From assembly GCA_030770425.1 (NCBI GenBank), contig JASJFT010000392.1, positions 1-21,195 on the forward strand: 21,195 nt of DNA, written 5' to 3'. This document shows positions 10,250 to 19,005 of the stretch, piece by piece. The notes beneath the pieces were generated by a model that worked only from the letters and a program-made list of their open reading frames with translations, did not search any database and had not been told where the DNA came from. Positions within the stretch are counted from its first letter, which is position 1. The number at the start of each line of letters is the position of its first letter. Origin of the DNA: Darksidea phi. Taxonomy: Eukaryota > Ascomycota > Dothideomycetes > Pleosporales > Lentitheciaceae. The translations under genes were made by a program, and so were the position numbers.

Positions 10250-13200
10250 GTCGTTATAAAATTAGTAGACTATACTCTCTTAACCTTTTAGATTAGATAC
10301 TAGCTACTAGGTAGTAGAGTAGTATTTCTATTTAATTAAGTATATTAGTTATTATAGGTCCTTATTATAATAGTCTAGTAGAAACTCGAATTCCTATTAT
10401 TTAGTTAGCTCTTCTATTTCGTCTTCTTATTTAAGTATTCTTCCTCTAAGGTATTAGAACTTAGCTTCGTTTATTATATTTTATTCTAGAAGTTCTTAGA
10501 AGAGGTATTTTAGTTAAAGTAATAAATTATAAAATACTAGAAATATTTTTATAATTATTAGAAGTTCTAGAGTATATACTTAGTTATAAACTTTTAAAAC
10601 TTTAAATAAATCTACTATCTTATTATCTTCTTTTTTTATTAGTTTATTAATTTTTATATTTCTTATATCTATAAAGACTTTATCTTCTATAATAAATCTT
10701 AATATATCTTCTTATTTCTTATTTATATAATATTTATAGTATTTAATAGATTATTTAGTAATAACTTTTAACTAGGTAATAATATAATTAAATCTATTAA
10801 TAGTATTATTTACTTTAAAAAGTTCTTATTATTAGAACGAGGATAGGTTTAGTAATATTAATTAGCTAGACTCGACTCTAAGTTTTAGGTAGAACCTATA
10901 ATTAGTAAAGAATAGAGAAATATTAGTTATTTTAGAAGTAATATTATTTATAGTAAATTTTATAAGAAGAAGCTATTATATCTAGTTATTTTAGTAGAAA
11001 TTTATAAATACCTAGAGGTATATTTTAATACTACTATTTACTCGCTCGGTCTAGTTATTAGTCTTAAGGTAGAATAATAAAAAGTATTTTAGTATAATTC
11101 TAAGTCTTATAGATAATTAGTCCTAAAATTATAATATAAACTAGGTTCTTTAATTAGATAGAATATTATTAGGGTAATTATAGAGAGAGTAAACTTAAGA
11201 TATAAAGATATTAATTAACTTAAATATATTAATTTTTCTAATAAAGATAATATAACGTATTTTCGTAAGTTTATAGACTATAATAAGAACGTATTTATAT
11301 ATATAGTTATACTACTATAATTTTAAAAGTAAGATAATATAGTTAATAAAAATATTAAACTATATCTAAAATAGAACTAGTAAAGGCTTAAGAAATTCTT
11401 AAGATAATAATCTAAAGCTTTTAGTTTAAATATAGAGTTTATATACTTAGATATAGATTTTAATATTATATATTATATATAGTTATTAATAGTCTTAAGT
11501 AACTAGTTCTATTATTTTAATCTATTTTAGATATCTAGTAGACGTAAAATTATATATTTAATATAGAATCTATATATAAAGTTTATTATAGAATAGTATA
11601 AAGAGGTATTCTTAATACTATATATAGTCTTCGCGAAGTATAAAGTTTAGTATTAGTACTTATATAATTTTTTAAAAGTATTTTAGTTAACGTCTTATAC
11701 TTAAGTCTAAGAGAATAGTAATTATTTCTATAACTATTAATATAGTAGAGTATATAAAGTTAATTAGTTTATTAATAAGTTAATTTATAGTAGGGAGAAT
11801 TAGTAGTACTATACTTATAAAGGTTTAGTTAAAGAGATCTTTTAAAACTTTATTATTAAGGACTTCTAATAGAAGGACTATTTATAGTCTATTTTTTATT
11901 TTATTATTAGAAATATTATTCTTATTTAGTTAGTTCCTTAGTATTCTACTTAATATATTTAGTTATATAGCTTTTAAGTCTAGTTAATAAATAATTTTAA
12001 AATTAAATTATAATAGTACCTTTATAGTCGTAAAGTATTCTAGATTCTTATAGTTAGTAATAATTTTAAATAGTTTTATAGTTTTTTAAAGTTTTAGTTA
12101 CTATTCTTTTAGAAACTTAATAATTATTAATAATTCTTTATTATAGATTTTATAATTATATTTAGTAATACTATATTTACTTAAAAAGTAGATAACTATA
12201 TATAGAACGTTATTATTATTATATTAGAAGAGGATACCTCCTAATACTTAATTAGAAGTATTAATTTTTAGGACTATCTTCTTAATAAAGTTATATATTA
12301 CTAATACTAGTACTATAGTAAAGGAAATCTTAAGTAATTTAAAAGTAGTTATCTATTTAATAGTCTAATTCTATAGTATATCTTTATATAGAAGTTTATT
12401 AAGTAGAGTATATATTTTTAAAAAGTCTTAAATAAAGTATTAATAAAAGTTTATAAAGTCTAGAAATTTTTATAAATTCTTTAGATAAGGGGATTATATC
12501 TATTTTAAAATTATAGTAACTTTCTTAAGATCTATTTTAATACTACTAAAGGAGATAATAAGTTTAAGGTATTTAGTCTCTATAATCTTAAACTTATATT
12601 TATAGATATTAATTTAAAGACTAGTATTAATTAATCTTTAAACTACTTCTTAGATATACTTCTAGTATTCTTTCCTATTATCTAAGTAGACTAGGACGTT
12701 ATTAAGATACGTAGTATAAATATAGTTTAATAGATTATAAAGGGTATAATTAATATAATTTTAGAAGGATACTAGTATATTATAAAGGTTAAAAGATATA
12801 ACTAAGATTTTAAAAAGTCTAAAATATATAATAAATACTATTTTCTACTTATATCCTTTAATAATACGTAACTTATTAAAGGTAGTAATAATATTAAGTT
12901 TAGTATATACCTTTATATTATAAAGAGTATTAAGAATTTTTTAAATAAGAGGTAATAAATAGTAATTTTTAATAGTAATATTATTTAGATCTTTATAATT
13001 TTAATATATATATACTTCCCTATCTAGTTTTACTACTAGAAGTAGAAGGACGGTATATTATATATAAAATTCCTAGATAAAACCCTTATCTAGATTATTA
13101 TCTAGCTATTTATATATAACTTAAAGTTTAAATAAAAAAAAGAGATAGTTCTTTTAGTATAGGGGTTCTTTATCTAGAATAATATTAATTTTATAATTCT

Positions 13201-14350
13201 ATACTCGTCTTAGTAGAAGTTCGTCTACTTTTTTAGGGAGAAATCTAGTTACTATATCCTTTAGCTATTCTAAAAGTTTCCTTTTTAGCTTATTATTAAA
13301 TAGAGGTAGTTTCTCTACTAGGAACTTATTAATATCTACTTCTTTAATATCTTAAAGGTATAGGGTATATTTATAGTTAATAAGGAATTTATAAAACTAT
13401 AATAGAAATTTATTTAGAAGATTAGTTATAATTTTACTATCTAAAATACTTTTAAATTCTTCTTTAATAAAGTTTAGAATTTAGTCTCCTTCGTACTTTA
13501 GTAATACTTTAAGTACTTAATCTAGCTCGTTTTATATAATATAGATAGCTTTTATATTAAATTATTTATAAAATTATATAAAGGTTATAGCTTATATAAG
13601 GTAAATATTAGAAAAATTAAAAAGTTTATAATTTAGTTTAGTTAGTAGGAGGATATTAAGTAATAGTAGTAGTTCTTTTTTAGATTTTTTTAAATTAACT
13701 CGACGTCTATCTACTTATATAACTAGTAATAGTTTAGTTATAATATAATTTTATACTATAATTACTTAATATTTTAGAATTTTTCTATATTTAATATCTA
13801 AGTTTCTTATTCTATAGTAGAGGCGGTCTAGTATAAATTTAGAGGATAGATCTATTAAAGTCTCTCTATTTAATTAATAAAGATTATACTCGTTAATATC
13901 TTTAATATATAAAGATAGTTAATAATTTATTATATTAAGATATAACTTAGGATATAATAGTTTAGTTTTATCTAATATATTTTTATTAGGGAAAGTAACT
14001 AAGAAACTTACTTATACGACCTTAGTTTTATAATAGTAGTATTTCTAATAGTATTAAGAATCTATATTAACTATTATTAAAGTTTAATTAATAGATAGAT
14101 TATATTTTTAAAGCTAAGGAAAACTAAGAATAATAGGAGTATTTTAGACTAAATTAGTAATATATAATAAGTAATTTTTATAATAGTTTCTAATCTATAT
14201 AGATAAGATAGTATATTAGATAAGTATATTACTAATATAGCTATTAGCTAGTAAGAGCTTCCTTAGAAAGGGTATAGTATAAATATTAATAGTATATTTT
14301 TAAGTAAAGATTTAGTTAAGAAAAATAATAGTTAAGTATCTACTATTAAT
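10250..14350 (-). pseudogene. pol: gypsy pol polyprotein remnant (PR-RT-RH-IN-chromodomain)
   Basis: Protease, RT, integrase end and chromodomain all lie in one minus-strand frame (codon first bases at positions leaving remainder 1 when divided by 3), so no net frameshift separates them. The protease end reads NTPIILSFP*L from 14143. The RT N-terminus (~13190-13000) has YLDNNLDKGFI then LLLVVKLD. The RT catalytic motif at 12709-12680 reads YLNNVLVYLD, where the family has YLDD. KYLKLIISF follows near 12575. The integrase C-terminal part at ~10948-10870 has NNITSK..., then FFTNYRFYLKL, corresponding to the family's FFANYGFHPRL. The chromodomain region (~10465-10250) has GRILK and LLDYYN, then YLIK*K, matching YLVKWK with Trp turned to TAG. 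RNase H and the integrase core must lie at ~12350-11000, but I did not delimit them. The protein is inactive. Confidence 0.85.
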
Positions 14351-14599
14351 AAGACTCTATATATTAATAGTAGTATATATAAGTAGGAAAAAAGTATAAA
14401 TAAATAATAATTTACTATTTATAGATCTAAATTAAAGAGGGGCCTTTTTACTTAGAATAGTTTAAATCTAGTATAATTACTTATCCTATAATTCTTTTCT
14501 ATTTAACCTTTAGTTATAATAATAACTAAAGGTTATATATTTTTTAAGTTATTAATATAAGAAATACTTATAAAAGGTAATATTAAGTTAATTAATATA

Positions 14600-16000
14600 T
14601 TAGTACGAGGAGCTTTAGTCTTAAACGTAGAAGTTTTAGTTCTAATATATTCCTAAGATTAATCTATAGTATAATTAAAGAAGGGATTATTAAATAAGTA
14701 TAAATAAAGGAATTAGTTATTAATATTCTAGTTATTATATTAGAACTAGGGGTAGTTATACTAGGGTTACGTATATTAGTTCTAGGTCTATTAATATTAA
14801 GGGTATTAAGACTAGATATATATTATTTATTAGTTCTAAAGTATTTATTATATAGTTTATCCTTAGCTTTAGACTCTACTAAATTACTTATTATTTTTCT
14901 TCTTTTTAAGGTATATAGAATATATATTATATCTAGAATTATAGAGTTACTAATATAGATTAGAACTATTATTAAGAAAGAAAATATAGATATAAAGGCT
15001 AACTAGGGGGTATTACTTAGCTAGTTATTATTTAGACGGAAGCTAATATATATATTCTTAATATATTCTTCTACTTATTTTTTTTTCTAGATTTATATAA
15101 AGAGCTCTATTTATCCCTTATAATCTATACGATCTAGTTATTTTTCTCGAAGGACGGCTATAATACCTAGTATAGTAGAGACTTTAGTATATAAGACTTA
15201 GACTTTTTCTATATTAATTTTTTCTACTTTAGTAGCCTATTTATAAAATTTAGCTTAGAAGTTTAAAAATAGTCGGCTACTTATAATAACTTTATTAAAT
15301 ATAGTAAATACTTTAATTTATTTATTAGAGATAATATAGTAGATATTAAGGATCTTCTATAGATTAGTAGTAGTTTACTATTTCTATTTAGTTAGGTTAT
15401 CTAGGTTAGACTATATAGTTTTAAGTTAATTATAGTAAATATTAAGTATATTACTAGATATAAAGCTTAAAATATATTAGATATATTTAAATTTTATATT
15501 AAAGATTACCCTATTTATAGTATAAATACTACGGATTTTATATTTCTAGTTTTTATACTTAGTTTAATACTTATTTATAAACTTATTAGCTCTATTAAAT
15601 TTATTAAGATTAGTAATAAAATAATAATAAGAGGTATAAATAGAGGTCTAGGTACGTAAGATATTAACTTTACTCTAAAGCTACTAAGTAACTTAGTATA
15701 CTTTTTTAAGATCTATAATAAGAAAGAAAATATAATATTATACTCCTATATTTAAAATATTTAGTATAGCTTTAATATTATAATAAGTTAAGAAAATAGA
15801 TTTCTTATTTTCTAATATAATTAATATAGTTAAATTACTTACTATACCTTCTATTTAAATAAGAGAGGCTAGTACGGGAACCTAACTAATTATAATAATA
15901 AGTTACTCGCCCTACTAATATTACTAATCTTTAGTAGCTATAGTATTCTTAGGATTCTTAGTATTCTTAGAGTTCTTAGTATTCTTAGTATTTTAGGTAT
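14600..16000 (-). pseudogene. gag: gypsy gag remnant
   Basis: Between protease and 5' LTR the minus strand carries a polar, Lys/Glu-rich frame, for example KFYK*ATKVEKINIEK near 15250, followed by a segment like GIIAVLREK, as in the capsid-type gag of chromoviruses. Its frame (remainder 2) is offset by one base from pol, consistent with a gag-pol frameshift or a separate ORF, though a single indel could mimic this. Near its N-terminus is a run of a Lys-Asn-X tripeptide (15942-15995). A zinc knuckle is expected near the C-terminus, but its Cys and His codons would all have been destroyed by RIP, and I cannot identify one with certainty. Confidence 0.6.
15942..15995 (-). repeat. 9-bp tandem repeat coding Lys-Asn-X in gag
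   Basis: About six consecutive units of a gtattctta-like 9-mer (variants ggattctta, gagttctta and a shortened last one) are seen. On the minus strand they translate, in the gag frame, as repeated K-N-T, K-N-S and K-N-P. This is a low-complexity segment near the gag N-terminus. Confidence 0.75.
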
Positions 16001-16104
16001 AGCGTAGGTCTAGCTTAATATCTTCTAGGTTTAAGGTAGTTAATTAGACTATTAGAGGAGCGTCTTACTCTAGTAATAGGATTAAAAGGGAGAATAGTAT
16101 AAAC

Positions 16105-16284
16105 TATTATAATATAGATATACTAGAATTAAGGTAGAATATAAGTTATACTATAAAGGGCTAATACTAAAACGAGTAGGGGCTATATATACCTAATATA
16201 ATAAGGTCTAGTAAAGGGAGTACCGCGGCTATAGGTATAGTAAATAATAGGTATAAATAGTTACGGGTTAGTACTATAATAATA
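16105..16284 (-). repeat. 5' LTR of the minus-strand gypsy element
   Basis: This is the 180-bp partner of 9968-10147, in the same orientation and of the same length. It retains slightly more C and G (for example accgcggctatagg near 16220), so the two LTRs were mutated somewhat independently. Downstream on the minus strand it continues into gtttatactattctccc, the place of the primer-binding site. I cannot match that to a specific tRNA. Confidence 0.8.
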
Positions 16285-16287
16285 TTA

Positions 16288-16417
16288 TTTTTAATTCTTA
16301 TTAATCGGATATCTAAGTAAATCTAAGTTAATAAACTAAGTTTAAAGTTTATAAAAGGTCTAAAGAATATACTCTTTAAAATAAAACTTTATTATCTTCT
16401 ATCTTATAAGAGGTATA
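16288..16417. repeat. 130-bp direct repeat, right copy
   Basis: This is the partner of 9833-9962 and begins 3 bases outside the right LTR. It runs from tttttaattcttattaat to aagaggtata. The left copy ends at its element boundary while the right copy begins at its boundary, so the two copies would be head-to-tail neighbours if the gypsy element were removed. Confidence 0.8.
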
Positions 16418-16825
16418 TTAAACTATACTATCTTAAGTTAAAAGAAAAGTATACTATATTTCTTTTAACTATATCTCTTCTCTATAACTAGAATCTAGAT
16501 CTAGAATAAGGGGTCTATTATTTTTTCGAATACCTAGTCTACTAGTCTAAAGATAAGAGATAATCGCTAAGAGATATATATAAAGTATTATTAAAAGACT
16601 ATAATAAGAAAATAAGAATATTTTCTAAGATAGACTATATTTATATTAATCTATAAGCTTTATAGAAGATATTAAGTAATATTAAACTTATAAAGCTTAT
16701 AAATTAATATAAATATAGTTTATTTTATTAAGTAATATTAGATCTTAAAAAATTCTTATAAATCTCTCTAATAAACTATAAAATAGTCTAGTAGTTAATA
16801 TAGTTTATCTAAGTAGAAAATAATA
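16418..16825. other. RIP-mutated flank with long inverted repeat
   Basis: This is the last CA/TG-free stretch before the GC switch. It holds a long hairpin (16634-16719) and no recognisable coding motif. Since a HET-like fragment runs into its right edge, part of it could be the mutated continuation of that HET copy, but I could not follow the similarity past ~16826. Confidence 0.5.
16634..16719. repeat. Inverted repeat, 31-bp arms
   Basis: The arm 16634-16664 (actatatttatattaat...) is the reverse complement of 16689-16719, with a single mismatch that is a G/A transition of the RIP type. The loop is 24 bases. The word attaagtaatatta occurs both in the loop (~16670) and just after the right arm (~16727). 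It might be the palindromic core or terminal repeat of a MITE-like element. Confidence 0.8.
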
Positions 16826-16912
16826 CTAATCTTTTATCTTACTTGTATCGTTCGAGAACTCGTCGAATGTCACCTCTTGATCCTCCTGCCAAGTATGCGA
16901 AAGTATAGCATA
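16826..16912 (-). pseudogene. HET-domain N-terminal fragment
   Basis: On the minus strand, 28 codons starting at 16912 read YAILSHTWQEDQEVTFDEF and so on to a TAG at 16826-16828. YAILSHTW followed by acidic residues and EVTF is the hallmark first motif of the HET (heterokaryon incompatibility) domain family. Upstream of it lies the tail of a hydrolase relic in another frame. Downstream, where the second HET motif (DTCCIDK-type) should follow, the sequence enters the RIP block and similarity ends. It is therefore a fragment, separate from the C-terminal HET half at 19006-20190. I rely on motif recognition over a short span. Confidence 0.6.
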
Positions 16913-17386
16913 GCATAAATCGTCGGAATCCATCTCCAAGCCGCATACGTCGTCGTGCACCAAAACGGACCCATAGCCTGTGCCACCAACGTCTCAGCCA
17001 CCTCTAACGCCTCCCCGTCAGACAGATCCCGGTACATGAGGCCCTTAACGTCTTCGGGTTTGACAGTGAGGACCCCGGCGTCGAAATCCACGCGCATCTC
17101 CTCGACTATATTCTCTCGCGTTCCAGGAGTACAGTACCTGAAGCCTTCGGGAACAATGAACGCGCATATGTAGACCAGTCGGATCACACCGCCTTTCCAA
17201 CCTTTCTCGGTGCAGGCTTTCTTGTTGAGGCCTTCGAGCGCTGTGCCGCCTGTCATGCCGCTGTTGGAGTGCATGACCACGACTACGTCCTTATCCTTGG
17301 TTAGGTTGGAGACGGTCGAACGGATGACCTCGATGTCGGCGTCCAAATTTGGTGGGTTGGAGCCTGACGAAGATAGGCTTAGACAT
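16870..17386 (-). pseudogene. Alpha/beta-hydrolase relic with internal deletion
   Basis: A minus-strand ATG at 17386 starts MSKPIFV, the typical opening of fungal alpha/beta hydrolases of the AB_hydrolase_6 (esterase-like) type. The next bases, read one frame over, give GSNPPNLDADIEVIRSTV, which in the family lies ~35-40 residues further on. The segment with the oxyanion-hole PGAWH motif is thus missing and the frame is shifted. The remaining open frame (from 17346) contains the nucleophile elbow as VMHSNSG, where the family has HSYGG, then GGVIRLVYICAF and TTYAAWRWIPT. After that the C-terminal third with the catalytic Asp and His is lost: the frame ends RILGRRIKR at 16870 and overlaps a HET-like fragment. 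A functional enzyme is very unlikely. The family call is from motif memory, without a search. Confidence 0.7.
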
Positions 17387-18367
17387 GGCTGAGTGCTCCC
17401 AAATACTGTTTAAGCAAAGTCCAGAATCCAGCTATTGGAAGAGAACGACCGAGTAACGTGAAGAAGTCTCGCTGGGAATAATTGTAGGGGAGGAGTATTT
17501 CTGCTGCTATGCAAGACTGATTAGCGCAATCTGTAAGTATAGGATGACCATGCGAATGGGGCAGGAATATGTAAGTAGATCTCAATTAAAGAATATGAGT
17601 CTACCTTGCTCTGTTTCAAACCAGGCTCTAAAGAATTGAGAGAGGTTACAGAACTAGGGATGGTATGTGTACCCAATAGGCGGAATCATTAGTGTAACAC
17701 GAATGTGGCACAGTACATAAAGTGAGCACTACGCCGATTGCGGGTAGATAAACCAACACCAACAACAATGCAGGGGAAAAATTGCTCCTATAGCTCCAGG
17801 GAACCTCATCCTACAACTCCGGAAGATGCCGCTCGGGACGACAGAAAGATCCGAGAAGCGAATGCTGGCGGATGTCAGGGCAACCGAATGAAATGACATA
17901 TATGTGAGTTAGTCCAAAGCTTACGGACCCTTGCAATACGGAAATCCTTCATGACTAGTAGGCATGATCAAATCTATCTCTGGTCCATATCGCTGCTAGA
18001 AATGCGCATGAACTATCATTATCCGCAATCTTTTTGCACTTTCCTGTGTATAGTCTTCTGTCGGCCGTGTCGAGGCTACGACAAAATGCTTGTACAAACC
18101 AGGATCTTGGGTTTCGCAGCCGCGAACTTTCCAGGACACGACTCGCAATGTACAAGCGAAGCCGCCGAATCCTGCCATCCCATATTCTCAAGCAGACCGA
18201 GAGAAAACACGAAAGCGATGGTCGTCAGCATAAGGTTTCATTTCGTCCCAATGTACTTTGGTTGACCATATCAAAAGAGGCTAGTGCGTCTGCTTGAAGA
18301 GATCAACCTCAGTAATGATGTCGTCACCTCATAGCAACCGCAAAACCACTCCAGCCTGCCATCTATC
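17387..18367. other. Gene-free unique DNA
   Basis: This is about 980 bases of ordinary composition with normal CA and TG content. Several open frames of 60-104 codons exist on both strands around 17950-18300. They overlap one another and contain no motif I recognise. No tRNA-like cloverleaf, tandem repeat or terminal repeat was noticed. It probably contains the promoter of the former hydrolase gene, the upstream region of the thioredoxin-like gene, or further relics. Confidence 0.55.
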
Positions 18368-18372
18368 GATTT

Positions 18373-18380
18373 TATATTAA
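18373..18380 (+). promoter_or_regulatory. Possible TATA box
   Basis: The bases tatattaa lie 46 bases upstream of the thioredoxin-like ATG at 18426, in a stretch otherwise of normal GC content. The spacing leaves room for a very short leader. It is only a sequence resemblance. Confidence 0.35.
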
Positions 18381-18425
18381 CCCAGAGTCGCTGAAGGCTC
18401 ATTCAGTCCAGTCCTCTACTCTAAG

Positions 18426-18800
18426 ATGACGTCCGAGACGCCCAAAATCCCGGTCCTCGACTCCAAAGCCGCCTATCTCAAAGCCGTCATGTACGAAGGC
18501 GTAACAATCCTCGGAGGCACAGCAACATGGTGTGCTCAATGCAAAGCCATCGCGCCATAAGTCCAGAAGATGGTCTCCGAGTTCCCGGACGTGCACTTCT
18601 ACACTTGTGACGTGAAAGAGACGCCGGACATTGCGCATGAGTTGGGTGTGAGCCAGATGCCGACGTTTAGTGTCTTCAAGGAAGGGGATATCCAGGATAG
18701 GGTTACGGGGGTGAAGGCAGCGGAGTTGAGGAAGGTTATCGAGGAAAATCCGAAACGAGGCAGAAGGAAAGTCATCATGATTGGTGCCCATGGTCACTAG
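18426..18800 (+). pseudogene. Thioredoxin-like gene with premature stop
   Basis: From the ATG at 18426 a single frame of 124 codons plus stop covers the length of a typical small fungal thioredoxin (cytosolic type; no signal peptide). It shows TATWCAQCKAIAP at residues 32-44, the redox-active CxxC site with the unusual dipeptide AQ instead of GP. Then come VSEFPDVHFYTCDVKE, the cis-proline motif QMPTF with SVFKEG, and a C-terminal helix. Codon 45 (18558-18560) is TAA directly after the CxxC helix start. CAA to TAA would be a RIP-type CpA change, but the original codon is not certain. The C-terminal ~15 residues (after VIEENP) look non-standard. There is no intron that obviously removes the stop. 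It lies convergent to the HET relic, 205 bases away. Product if intact: a protein-disulfide reductase. Readthrough or a strain-specific allele cannot be excluded. Confidence 0.75.
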
Positions 18801-19005
18801 GTGTGCATGTACGCACTGAGGAAGTTGACGCGTATAGAAATACATATGGATGCGCCGTAGAATAGGCCTTTCGTACCTGAATACGTGCTGTTTAGCAGGT
18901 CTTGACCGAAATTTCCTGTATGTAACCAATGTATAAAAAAAGAGGTGACGAGGTCACAAGTAGACGACCTATTTACGCTCGAATAAGTCCAAATCTAGCG
19001 CGCAG
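18801..19005. other. Convergent intergenic spacer
   Basis: About 200 bases separate the 3' ends of the thioredoxin-like and HET relics. A run of seven A (~18933-18941 in gtataaaaaaagagg) might serve as part of a poly(A) signal for the plus-strand gene. Nothing else is seen. Confidence 0.4.

Larger units (their letters stand above)
9968..16284 (-). mobile_element. Full-length Ty3/gypsy chromovirus, RIP-mutated
   Basis: The element is bounded by two 180-bp direct repeats (9968-10147 and 16105-16284), giving 6317 bp in total, a normal size for a fungal chromovirus. Reading the minus strand through RIP stops gives gag, protease, RT, RNase H, integrase and a C-terminal chromodomain in the standard Ty3/gypsy order. 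A purine tract (rc of 10148-10160) abuts the 3' LTR on the minus strand. No convincing 5-bp target duplication is visible (left flank atatc, right flank ttatt). Instead a 130-bp repeat lies just outside each end. The lineage differs from the plus-strand element at 86-3640: the pol sequences are clearly different. Confidence 0.85.
86..16850. repeat. RIP-mutated AT-rich repeat block
   Basis: Across about 16.7 kb nearly every C is followed by T, C or G and nearly every G is preceded by something other than T, so CpA and its complement TpG are almost gone while TpA is very abundant (endless cta/tag/tat words). By eye I noticed only a handful of exceptions, such as CA at 2880 and 5900 and TG near 4480 and 4775. 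This is the established footprint of repeat-induced point mutation in Pezizomycotina, which converts CpA to TpA on both strands of duplicated DNA. CpG survives (for example ccgcgg near 16222), so the process is CpA-specific rather than CpG methylation decay. The block contains at least two gypsy elements, a small LTR element and a tandem array, described separately. Confidence 0.95.

Noticed and set aside
16105..16284. Plus-strand purine-rich word aaaagggagaa (16085-16094) as a polypurine tract for a plus-strand element
   Set aside because: The coding direction between the LTRs is minus and a better purine tract abuts the other LTR on the minus strand; this word is the expected primer-binding side.
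9833..16417. DIRS-type split direct repeats
   Set aside because: The permuted arrangement recalled DIRS ends, but the element has an integrase C-terminus and chromodomain of the gypsy type, two equal 180-bp LTRs and a polypurine tract, and no tyrosine recombinase was seen.
86..16850. Mitochondrial DNA or a centromere as explanation for the AT-rich block
   Set aside because: Gypsy polyproteins with LTRs and the strand-symmetric loss of CpA/TpG indicate RIP of nuclear repeats; no mitochondrial gene is seen. A centromeric location cannot be excluded but nothing shows it.
16955..17392. Plus-strand open frames of 60-72 codons
   Set aside because: They are antisense to the hydrolase relic, which has clear family motifs on the minus strand.
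17379..17585. Minus-strand 68-codon frame ending in the hydrolase start
   Set aside because: It overlaps the former upstream region, has no motif, and is in a different frame from MSKPIFV.
17951..18297. Five overlapping open frames on both strands
   Set aside because: They are mutually overlapping, with no recognisable domain, no upstream signal that favours one, and a composition like random sequence.
18399..18929. Minus-strand 176-codon open frame
   Set aside because: It is antisense to the thioredoxin-like frame, which has a WCxxC site and cis-Pro motif; the antisense protein has no recognisable features.
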